Shown here: positions 50,849 to 58,001 of the stretch, piece after piece
Numbering within the stretch: the first letter of the stretch is position 1
Layout of the letters: every line of letters begins with the position of its first letter
Source of the DNA: QZLE01 sp033852075
Lineage (GTDB): Bacteria > Pseudomonadota > Gammaproteobacteria > QZLD01
DNA length: 64,000 nucleotides
Direction of reading: 5' to 3'
Assembly: GCA_033852075.1 (NCBI GenBank)
Contig: JAWSVC010000008.1
Coordinates: forward strand, 5,856 to 69,855
Translations under genes and position numbers: made by a program
Notes under the pieces: model-generated
The model's database searches: none
What the model was told of the DNA's origin: nothing
The model's input: the letters and a program-made list of their open reading frames with translations, nothing else

Positions 50849-52138
50849 ATGAAAGTATTGGTTATAGGCGGCGGCGGTCGCGAACATGCACTAGCTTGGA
50901 AGGCAGCGCAATCGGCTAAGGTAAGCCAGGTTTTTGTAGCACCAGGCAACGCCGGAACAGCCCTAGAACCAAGCATTACTAATGTTGCGATTAATGCTGA
51001 AGACGTTGATGCACTGCTTGAATTTGCGCAAAAAGAGGCAATTGATCTAACCATCGTTGGTCCTGAAGCTCCTCTTGTACTCGGCGTTGTAGACAAATTC
51101 GCTGCAGCTGGTCTGCGCTGCTTTGGCCCAACTGCAGAGTGTGCACAATTGGAAGGTTCCAAGGCATTCTCTAAAGACTTTCTAGCAAAACACAACATTC
51201 CAACCGCAGAATATAAAACCTTCACCGACCCAACTCTTGCTGAGGCATATATCAAAGAGAAGGGGGCTCCAATCGTAGTTAAGGCAGATGGTCTTGCTGC
51301 AGGTAAAGGTGTTATTGTTGCGCAAACAGAAGACGAAGCAATTGCTGCAGTTAAAGACATGTTGGAAGACAATGCCTTTGGTGATGCTGGCAGCAGAGTT
51401 GTTGTGGAAGAGTTTCTAGTAGGGGAAGAGGCCAGCTTTATTGTAATGGCAGATGGTTCCAATGTAATCCCATTTGCAACATCGCAAGATCACAAGGCAC
51501 GCGACAATGGCGACCAAGGCCCAAACACCGGGGGCATGGGGGCATATTCTCCAGCGCCTGTAGTTACTGATAATGTATATCAAAAAACAATGGATTTGGT
51601 TATCAAACCAACCATTGAAGGGATGATCAAAGACGGCATGCCATACACTGGCTTTCTATATGCCGGCCTGATGATTGACACCAATGGCAATCCAAAGGTA
51701 TTGGAATTCAACTGCCGCTTTGGTGACCCGGAAACACAACCTATCATGATGCGTCTTAAATCTGATCTGGTAGAGCTTTGTAAAGCCGCAATTGACAAAA
51801 AGCTGGATCAAATGGGTATCGATTTTGACCCACGCCCATGCCTTGGCGTAGTAATGGCAGCTGGTGGATACCCGGCTGATTACAACAAAGGCGATGAGAT
51901 TAGCGGACTACCAACTGAAGAACTTAATGGCGCCAAGGTATTTCACGCAGGGACCAAACTTGAAAACGACAAAGTACTAACCAATGGCGGGCGCGTACTA
52001 TGTGCCTGCGCACTAGGTTCAAATGTAACCGAAGCACAAAAAGAGGCGTACAAATTGGCCGAACAGGTGAAGTGGGATAAGGTTTATTACCGTACTGATA
52101 TTGGCTATCGTGCAATTGCCAGGGAAAATCAAAGTTAA
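50849..52138 (+). CDS. purD: phosphoribosylamine--glycine ligase
   Basis: ATP-grasp enzyme joining glycine to phosphoribosylamine, second step of purine synthesis. The 429 residues start MKVLVIGGGGREHALAWKAA, continue with TIVGPEAPLVLG, FSKDFLAKHNIPTA, VVKADGLAAGKGV, DHKARDNGDQGPNTGGMGAYSP and VLEFNCRFGDPETQPIM. The frame is open 23 codons upstream, but the ATG at 50849 matches the family and has GGAGA before it. Appears monocistronic, with a terminator after it. Confidence 0.96.
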   Translation: MKVLVIGGGGREHALAWKAAQSAKVSQVFVAPGNAGTALEPSITNVAINAEDVDALLEFAQKEAIDLTIVGPEAPLVLGVVDKFAAAGLRCFGPTAECAQLEGSKAFSKDFLAKHNIPTAEYKTFTDPTLAEAYIKEKGAPIVVKADGLAAGKGVIVAQTEDEAIAAVKDMLEDNAFGDAGSRVVVEEFLVGEEASFIVMADGSNVIPFATSQDHKARDNGDQGPNTGGMGAYSPAPVVTDNVYQKTMDLVIKPTIEGMIKDGMPYTGFLYAGLMIDTNGNPKVLEFNCRFGDPETQPIMMRLKSDLVELCKAAIDKKLDQMGIDFDPRPCLGVVMAAGGYPADYNKGDEISGLPTEELNGAKVFHAGTKLENDKVLTNGGRVLCACALGSNVTEAQKEAYKLAEQVKWDKVYYRTDIGYRAIARENQS

Positions 52139-52184
52139 TATTTCATCAAACCAAGGCATGATGATAATTACTTATTTTCAAATC

Positions 52185-52212
52185 AAAAAAGGCGCTAATA
52201 TGCGCCTTTTTT
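52185..52212. terminator. bidirectional terminator between purD and the pilin gene
   Basis: AAAAAAGGCGC-taatat-GCGCCTTTTTT. It has T-runs in both directions and serves the converging purD and minus-strand pilin genes. Confidence 0.9.
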
Positions 52213-52226
52213 ATTCAGGTATCCTA

Positions 52227-52619
52227 TTAATCCCTATCGTTCCAATTACTACTTTTTCCGCCATCACTATTAATAGTATAGGTATTATAGTCTCCGTCCT
52301 GAGCATTTGCGGTTATAGTTAATACGTTTGAAGCAACAGCTGCAGAAAAAGTATAATAACCATCGAAAGAATTATTTCCAATACATTCTACTTCAACATC
52401 AGCACCGGAACCAATATTTCCAATGCTTGCGGTATATGATTTATATTCAGTAAAATACTCTGTTTCAGCAGTTAAAATAGTAGCTGCACAAACCTTAGCA
52501 TCTTCCTGACGTGTCCGAATAACGTGATCCGTATAATTTGGTATAGCAATTGCCGCCAAAATACCAATAACAGCCACTGCAATCATCAGTTCAAGCAGGG
52601 AAAAACCTCTTTGTTTCAT
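52227..52619 (-). CDS. pilE: type IV pilin-like protein (PilE minor pilin)
   Basis: A 130-residue prepilin. The leader MKQRG is cut by PilD before FSLLELMIAVAVIGILAAIAIPNYTDHVIRTRQ, with Glu5 after cleavage, the N-methylated hydrophobic helix and the pilin stem. Two cysteines (in AKVCAAT and VEVECIGNN) could form a disulfide. Its size and position at the end of a minor-pilin cluster suggest PilE, a minor pilin near the tip, rather than the main subunit. GGAG precedes the ATG. Separated from the other minus-strand pilin genes by a plus-strand fimT-like gene. Confidence 0.88.
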   Translation of the reverse strand: MKQRGFSLLELMIAVAVIGILAAIAIPNYTDHVIRTRQEDAKVCAATILTAETEYFTEYKSYTASIGNIGSGADVEVECIGNNSFDGYYTFSAAVASNVLTITANAQDGDYNTYTINSDGGKSSNWNDRD

Positions 52620-52829
52620 TTAGAGCTCCGATCAATTTTATTATAATAATTATATTATTATTAACCATTTATCATTTATCTGCAACTGTAATTTTATTCT
52701 AACAATTCAATATATGACTTTATTTACAGCTTCGTTTTTGTTATTTTCTATCAGCTTACTTGTTAGGACACGAACAAGTATAAGCATTATATAAATAATA
52801 TTACATAACCGAAAAATATGGGGAAAAAT

Positions 52830-53384
52830 ATGCAATCCAGAGGCATTACTCTTCTGGAATTACTGGTATCGATTGCCGTAATGGGGATTATGGCAGCCAC
52901 AGCGATTCCTTCTTTAACCAACTTTATTAAAAACTCAAGACAATCAAGCAGCCTGATTAATCTTAGATCAGATCTCTATTTGGCACGTAGTGCGGCCATA
53001 AAATACAACCATTACGTAGTTATATGCCCAAGCAACAAAGGCAATGATAACTGTTCAGGCTCAGCAGATTGGGAAAACGGCTGGATGGTGTTTGTAGATA
53101 TAAACAAAGATGGCGAATGTAAGAGCTCTGATGGCAAATGTGAAGATGGTGGCAAGATCATAAAAACCGGAGAAGGAATCACATCCACTGATTTAAAAAT
53201 AAGGGGGTATAAACATCGCAATTATAAAATTCGCTATGATCCTGAGGGATTTAGCTACGCATTTAACGGTACAATTGTAGCATGCGATGATCGCGGAACT
53301 GAAAAGGCGAGAGGGCTTGTTATTAATAATACGGGACGAGTTAGAAGTACGAATAAGAAGGATAAGTTGAAGTGTGAAAGGTAA
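52830..53384 (+). CDS. fimT: GspH/FimT-family pseudopilin
   Basis: A 184-residue prepilin reading opposite to its neighbours. Processing site MQSRG followed by ITLLELLVSIAVMGIMAATAIP; then the FimT/GspH pattern SLINLRSDLYLARSAAIKYNHYVVICPS, GWMVFVDIN and the C-terminal GLVINNTGRVRS. I prefer the ATG at 52830 (GGGG six bases upstream) over one at 52818. FimT proteins are minor pilins; in some bacteria one binds DNA during natural transformation, and the basic C-terminus here (RVRSTNKKDKLKCER) would be compatible with that, as inference. A second FimT is encoded at 55.9 kb. Confidence 0.88.
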   Translation: MQSRGITLLELLVSIAVMGIMAATAIPSLTNFIKNSRQSSSLINLRSDLYLARSAAIKYNHYVVICPSNKGNDNCSGSADWENGWMVFVDINKDGECKSSDGKCEDGGKIIKTGEGITSTDLKIRGYKHRNYKIRYDPEGFSYAFNGTIVACDDRGTEKARGLVINNTGRVRSTNKKDKLKCER

Positions 53385-53400
53385 TTTTAGACTTAAATTT

Positions 53401-53510
53401 TTCAAGATCCCTGAGCGTAGCCGAAGGATCAAAAATAAATTAATAGAATCATTAAGACTTCGACTACGCTCAGCCATCTTGATTCTATTAATTTATTTCC
53501 CCGGACACTA
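53401..53510. repeat. composite inverted repeat (TTCGACTACGCTCAG inside AATAGAATCA arms)
   Basis: AAATAAATTAATAGAATCA at 53433-53451 is the exact reverse complement of TGATTCTATTAATTTATTT at 53480-53498 (19 bp). The 28-base centre has GACTTCGACTACGCTCAGCC. CAAGATCCCTGAGC lies to the left, and CCCCGGACACTAGCGG to the right is the reverse complement of the flank seen at 49833. Confidence 0.75.
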
Positions 53511-53560
53511 GCGGACCTTCGCCGGCATGACTATTTCTTATGAAAATATCGCTGAATTAT

Positions 53561-53683
53561 AAAAGCGTTATGAGCGCATCTTAGGCAAGGCAAAAGCCAG
53601 TTTTTAAAATGAAGTTTACAAATAGTAAACGAGGCTTTACAAACTGGTTTTTAACACAGCATAAAAAAGCGCAATAGCTTTTT
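53561..53683. repeat. long dispersed hairpin element reaching the pilX stop codon
   Basis: Outer AAAAGCG at left with GCGCAATAGCTTTT at right, inner GTTTAC-aaata-GTAAAC, and an imperfect middle stem. Same orientation and layout as the copy at 8036-8163. Its right end overlaps the pilX stop codon, so the repeat itself may have supplied the end of that gene. Confidence 0.65.
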
Positions 53684-54245
53684 ACTCGGGGATCTTTATG
53701 GTCTTTGCTGTAGCTGAGTTACTATAAACCATCTCACGATAAATCCCTATCTTTACTGATGGCTTATAATCTGGATTTATTTCATGCTGATAAGTACTGG
53801 AAATTTCAAAGTAGTCGCATGCTATCTTTTGCGCGCTTGATCCTTTTTCTATACGCGGACATGTTGTACCTTTTGCTTTTTGCTTAATTGAAACAGTCAA
53901 CTGACGATCGTAGATTTGATCAGTGTAGGTCTTGGAGAATACACCGCTCAAATAAGAAGATGAAGCACTATTTTCAACTCCAGACTGAGATTTCGCCTCC
54001 AACAATACATCCTCCCCCCTTTCTCCACCTAAAATCGTCTGGCTTAACAATAAATTCGCACCCGCATTAGTACTATGAAAGGTTCGGTTGGTTTCCTCAC
54101 TATTTGCAGAAATTTTAAGCTGGGTAGTACTAGTCAATGCAACAGATACACCCAACATTGTTAATACACCAAGAAAAATCAAGGCTACCAGCAAAGCACT
54201 TCCTTTTTGCAAACAATTGTATTTTTTCATGGCAATTATTATCAT
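53682..54245 (-). CDS. pilX: type IV pilus assembly protein PilX
   Basis: A 187-residue minor pilin. Leader MIIIAMKKYNCLQKG, then SALLVALIFLGVLTMLGVSVALTSTTQLKISAN, which matches the PilX N-terminus (no Glu5 at the usual place, as in many PilX). The ATG at 54245 has AGGAGG five bases upstream, so the longer leader is supported over an internal ATG at 54230. It begins two bases after pilW. PilX with PilV, PilW and FimT forms the priming complex at the pilus tip, holding PilY1. The stop codon lies at the edge of a dispersed hairpin repeat. Confidence 0.87.
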   Translation of the reverse strand: MIIIAMKKYNCLQKGSALLVALIFLGVLTMLGVSVALTSTTQLKISANSEETNRTFHSTNAGANLLLSQTILGGERGEDVLLEAKSQSGVENSASSSYLSGVFSKTYTDQIYDRQLTVSIKQKAKGTTCPRIEKGSSAQKIACDYFEISSTYQHEINPDYKPSVKIGIYREMVYSNSATAKTIKIPE

Positions 54246-54247
54246 AA

Positions 54248-55273
54248 CTACCTCCTGCCTTGCTCTAACTGATTATTAAAAAAAGATACCGTGGTCTCTA
54301 ATAATTTTCTATGATAACGCGCATCTGTACCCGTAATTGCCACACCGCTTCTTTTTCCATAAGAATAGATTTTATCATCAGAATAACTAACATCACTCAT
54401 TGTAGAACGACCACGAAGGTAAATTGTTGCCGAAACAACATCACGCCATTTCCCTGCAGCTGTTACCTCTGACGCAGAATAATAACGCGTTACCATACCA
54501 CTATTAGAAACTGAAGAGTCATGTACACCAAAAATATAGTGCAAATCTTCAACTCCCTCCGCCACTGTTTCCGGACTACTCCAACCGCTTTTTCCAAGTT
54601 TTATCCTTTTTAATTGTGAATATACAGAGCCTGATGGCTTATAGACATAATAAACATGATAAACATATTCCCAAATATCTCCGCCCGGATATTGTCCTGC
54701 CAAAGATATCTTTGACTCTAAACTAGCATCACCGGTACCATCAACATGCTCACCACCATCATGGCCTGCAATTATATACGTCTTGGAAAAGCTAGTAGAG
54801 ACCCCAGTTGCTAATGGTTTCTTACGAGCATGTTTTACAAAAAGAATGTCTGCATTAGAATCAACATCCAAGCCGCTTAAACACGAAGGAATTTGCTCTC
54901 CTGCCTCTACCGCCCAAACCGAAACATCGTATTCATATTCTGTACCTGAACCACCAGAGAATTCTTCGGCATCAGAATCATAGGTTTCCCCACGCTTACA
55001 TAACCCACTGGTAATATCAGTAACCTTTTTATCTAATAATTGCGAATCTACACCCCCATAAAACCCAGCCATACGCAGATCATTAGTTATCAACTTCAAT
55101 ACAAAACGATTATTCTCCTGTAAAATTGCAGCAGCCTCAGAATCCCAAAATACCTTTTTATTAGACACATAAATAGTGATCAATGCCGCAGATAACATCA
55201 GTCCAATAACCAAAGCTATCATTAGTTCAACTAACGACATTCCCATTTGTTTATTTGTTCTAATTCCCACCAT
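54248..55273 (-). CDS. pilW: type IV pilus assembly protein PilW
   Basis: A 341-residue minor pilin. After the leader MVGIRTNKQMG come MSLVELMIALVIGLMLSAALITIYVSNKKVF and LQENNRFVLKLITNDLRMAGFYG, typical of PilW. The C-terminal half contains VYSQLKRIKLGKSGWSSPETVAEGVEDLHYIFGV, also in the family. Part of fimT-pilV-pilW-pilX on the minus strand downstream of the two pilY1 genes. Confidence 0.9.
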   Translation of the reverse strand: MVGIRTNKQMGMSLVELMIALVIGLMLSAALITIYVSNKKVFWDSEAAAILQENNRFVLKLITNDLRMAGFYGGVDSQLLDKKVTDITSGLCKRGETYDSDAEEFSGGSGTEYEYDVSVWAVEAGEQIPSCLSGLDVDSNADILFVKHARKKPLATGVSTSFSKTYIIAGHDGGEHVDGTGDASLESKISLAGQYPGGDIWEYVYHVYYVYKPSGSVYSQLKRIKLGKSGWSSPETVAEGVEDLHYIFGVHDSSVSNSGMVTRYYSASEVTAAGKWRDVVSATIYLRGRSTMSDVSYSDDKIYSYGKRSGVAITGTDARYHRKLLETTVSFFNNQLEQGRR

Positions 55274-55300
55274 TTGGATATTTTCCTGATTTTCTATAAA

Positions 55301-55867
55301 TTATATGAATGTATTTATACTAACTTCTCTTTGTTTTGAAGATTCATCAATTGTACACACTCTGACCTTACTTCCACTCATTGTTGACATAGATAGCCAC
55401 GCAACTGTAACCGTTATCTTTGTAGTTTCTCCAGCAACTCCGGTCACATCAATACACCCCTTAGCATTGGATAAACCAGAAATATTTCCAGATCCGCTTG
55501 CAACAGAAGAGCCATAAATATTCTTATGCCAACGACTCAAATCATATGCAACCAACTGAGCTACAGTACAGTCATTTACAAGACAATCGTGCGGAGATGC
55601 AGGTTCGCTTGAATTTGCAGAAAAATCCTGACCATCGTAATAAGACTTAATCTGTTCAGGAGTAAGCCCACTATTTTTGATACGCGATATCATATCATTG
55701 GCAATCAATACAGCCTCCTGTCTTTGTTGGGCCTCAAATGAAGAACGCTTAGATATAACCTGAAGCGAGGCAATACCTAACATCCCCATTGAAAAAACCA
55801 TAAGAGCCACCAATACCTCTACTAAACCAACACCACTTTGTTTCGTTTGAAAGTTTGACCACATCAT
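55301..55867 (-). CDS. pilV: type IV pilus modification protein PilV
   Basis: A 188-residue minor pilin. Leader MMWSNFQTKQSG, then VGLVEVLVALMVFSMGMLGIASLQVISKRSSFEAQQRQEAVLIANDMISRI, the PilV signature (VLVALxVFSxGxLG). Cysteines in HDCLVNDCTVAQ and near the C-terminus could form disulfides. GAGG precedes the ATG. Spacing to pilW is 27 bases. Confidence 0.9.
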   Translation of the reverse strand: MMWSNFQTKQSGVGLVEVLVALMVFSMGMLGIASLQVISKRSSFEAQQRQEAVLIANDMISRIKNSGLTPEQIKSYYDGQDFSANSSEPASPHDCLVNDCTVAQLVAYDLSRWHKNIYGSSVASGSGNISGLSNAKGCIDVTGVAGETTKITVTVAWLSMSTMSGSKVRVCTIDESSKQREVSINTFI

Positions 55868-55890
55868 ATTTACGCCTCAACACTTTCTGT

Positions 55891-56406
55891 TTAAATGGAC
55901 GGACAAGTGATTGATAAATCAATCAGCTGCACCTCATCTTTTATCAATATTAAACCTCCAGGAGATATCACTACCGCCTTAGGCTTTATTCCATCAACAC
56001 TACCTGTATAGCAAACACTGAATACTTGGAATTCAAGAGTCTCTTCTCCTAAACTACCATCTTCAGTAAACGTTATATATGTAATATCCGTATCGTTATT
56101 CGTCTTAGCAGTAACCACCGTGGAATCCATAGCCTCTTGAACCTGACCGCTACCGATATACCAACTACTCCAGTCACCAGACGTTTCAGCAGACACAGTT
56201 ACCCTACTAGCAGTTTCTATTGCCTTATTACGGGCTGTAACAAAACTATTACGTAAGGTATTCGAAGTGGATTCAATACGATTATTAGCTATGGTTGTAC
56301 GAAATGCCGGCACGCCTACTGTCGCTAAAATTGCAATAACAACAATAGTTACCAGCAATTCCAGCAGAGTAAGGCCTAATACTTTTTTATGATTTTTATC
56401 ATTCAT
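55891..56406 (-). CDS. fimT: GspH/FimT-family minor pilin
   Basis: A 171-residue prepilin: leader MNDKNHKKVLG, then LTLLELLVTIVVIAILATVGVPAFRTTIANNRIES, followed by NTLRNSFVTARNKAIETASRVTVSA and the closing AVVISPGGLILI. Second FimT-like gene of the window; this one is in the conserved fimT-pilV-pilW-pilX order, so it is the more likely structural FimT. It follows the downstream pilY1 gene by 50 bases. Confidence 0.88.
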   Translation of the reverse strand: MNDKNHKKVLGLTLLELLVTIVVIAILATVGVPAFRTTIANNRIESTSNTLRNSFVTARNKAIETASRVTVSAETSGDWSSWYIGSGQVQEAMDSTVVTAKTNNDTDITYITFTEDGSLGEETLEFQVFSVCYTGSVDGIKPKAVVISPGGLILIKDEVQLIDLSITCPSI

Positions 56407-56456
56407 ACTTTAATAATAGTTATATTTTTATATCTTTACATCATTTCAGCAATTAA

Positions 56457-57968
56457 TCACTGATCCTCAGTACGCCAATAAGACCCACCGCCTTTTAATA
56501 CTTTGCCCTCATCTGTTTTTTCACCCAAATCAGCATCCTTAATGCCATCCAAACCAACAACCGTAACAGACCCATCAAAAGCTATATAAGGATCAATCTG
56601 TTGAAATAACAAACCTTCTCCAGCTATTACAGATCTTCTTAAAGAAACATCAGCCATATCGCTCTCACCAGAAGTTGAAGCCACAACCGGAGCTGCGGTA
56701 TGAACATTTACAGAATAAAAATAATTAGTTGGCAAAGTTGTAGGATTCGTACAAGCACTCTTTGTCTGCGGAACAATAGTTGTAAAATATACCGAGCCAT
56801 CAACGGTTACAGACCCAGAAACCACCTTTTCTCCAGAATCGGTAAAATCAATATACCAGCCATCTTTACTATCCTGAGAAGAAGCAACCGCAGAAGTTAC
56901 ATTTTCAAGATCAGTCAAATTCAAAGGAAAATCACCTTCTGTATATATAGAAAAATTAGATACGCGATAATCCTTAACCATAAAGAACATATCATCAGCA
57001 CTAGTTTCAGCTGGATTAGCTATATTACCGCTACCAATAAGTAATGCGTCATATATCTGACCACTTTTTACGGTTCTAACCACATCTATCTGATTAAAAA
57101 ACCTTCTGTCATTCGCAGCATAGTTGCTACTGACTCCATCAGTACCTAGTGCTGCAAGTTTATAAACTCTCCAATTCTGCACGTTTAAACTATAGGTATT
57201 TGTAACTGAGTTAAGCGTTAAATTTAAATCTGCCCGCCAAATATTGCCAGCAGTATCAGGAAAATAAATACGCTCAGTCAATCCATCTCCATCAGCATCA
57301 ACTGGGGTAACGGCAGCAGCGATACCATGGTTCATTCCAGAAACTAAATTGAGAGATCCCGATGAAGTAGCAGGCGCTGCAGCACCATCTGCTCTTGTTG
57401 TCGCCCCTTCAATAGTCGCGAATGTAGTACCAGTAACAGCATCAACAAAATAGATAGCATTACCCAAACTGTCGGTTTTGCGATCACCACTAGCATCCGG
57501 AGTCGATCCTGTCACTCCCGTGATATCACTTTGATTAAGAGCTCCATTCAAAGAGGAGTCATAAGTTCCTATATAATCCTTGGTTGGATCATAACCAGCA
57601 GATAAAATTAATACAGGCTTATAGCCATCAATAATTCCATCATTATCGGTATCCTCACCATACCCAGGAATGAAAGCCACTATTGGCTGCGCAAAAGTAT
57701 AACCCAATCTCTCAGCACCTGCTTCCAAGCTAAATCCATTACCAAAATATCGGTTATAAACATTAGCAACAGACTTTTTATTTGCCTCAGAGGTCTCACA
57801 TGCATCACCGATGCGATCACCGTCAGTATCCAGCTGATCCTGATTTGCAACACTTACGCAATTATCAACCGCATCATCTATCCCATCGCTATCGGTATCA
57901 GCGGCAAATACTCCCGCTGATAAAAACGGTAGAGAGGATAGTGCAATTATTTTAACTAATCTTTTCAT
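56457..57968 (-). CDS. pilY1: PilY1 C-terminal propeller half as a separate secreted protein
   Basis: A 503-residue protein with its own signal peptide (MKRLVKIIALSSLPFLSAGVF, cut near residue 22), one thrombospondin type-3 calcium unit (about 24-61: DTDSDGIDDAVDNC...DTDGDRIGDAC), then sequence matching the later blades of the PilY1 beta-propeller: YTFAQPIVAFIPGYG, KPVLILSAGYD, GNAIYFVDAVTG, the calcium site DADGDG (224-229) followed by IYFPDTAGNIWRADL, and RRFFNQIDVVR...YDALLIGSGN. The first blades are in the gene 33 bases upstream. PilY1 is normally one chain of 1000 or more residues, so the two halves must assemble or act apart. I judge this a genuine split because both parts keep signals and open frames. 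Confidence 0.85.
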   Translation of the reverse strand: MKRLVKIIALSSLPFLSAGVFAADTDSDGIDDAVDNCVSVANQDQLDTDGDRIGDACETSEANKKSVANVYNRYFGNGFSLEAGAERLGYTFAQPIVAFIPGYGEDTDNDGIIDGYKPVLILSAGYDPTKDYIGTYDSSLNGALNQSDITGVTGSTPDASGDRKTDSLGNAIYFVDAVTGTTFATIEGATTRADGAAAPATSSGSLNLVSGMNHGIAAAVTPVDADGDGLTERIYFPDTAGNIWRADLNLTLNSVTNTYSLNVQNWRVYKLAALGTDGVSSNYAANDRRFFNQIDVVRTVKSGQIYDALLIGSGNIANPAETSADDMFFMVKDYRVSNFSIYTEGDFPLNLTDLENVTSAVASSQDSKDGWYIDFTDSGEKVVSGSVTVDGSVYFTTIVPQTKSACTNPTTLPTNYFYSVNVHTAAPVVASTSGESDMADVSLRRSVIAGEGLLFQQIDPYIAFDGSVTVVGLDGIKDADLGEKTDEGKVLKGGGSYWRTEDQ

Positions 57969-58001
57969 TGTAATATTCCTTCTTTTTTCCGTTTTATCAA
58001 T

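Noticed and set aside
52227..55867. DNA uptake sequences of the Neisseria or Haemophilus type near the pilus genes
   Set aside because: I looked for frequent GCCGTCTGAA or AAGTGCGGT copies and did not see them enriched in the window.
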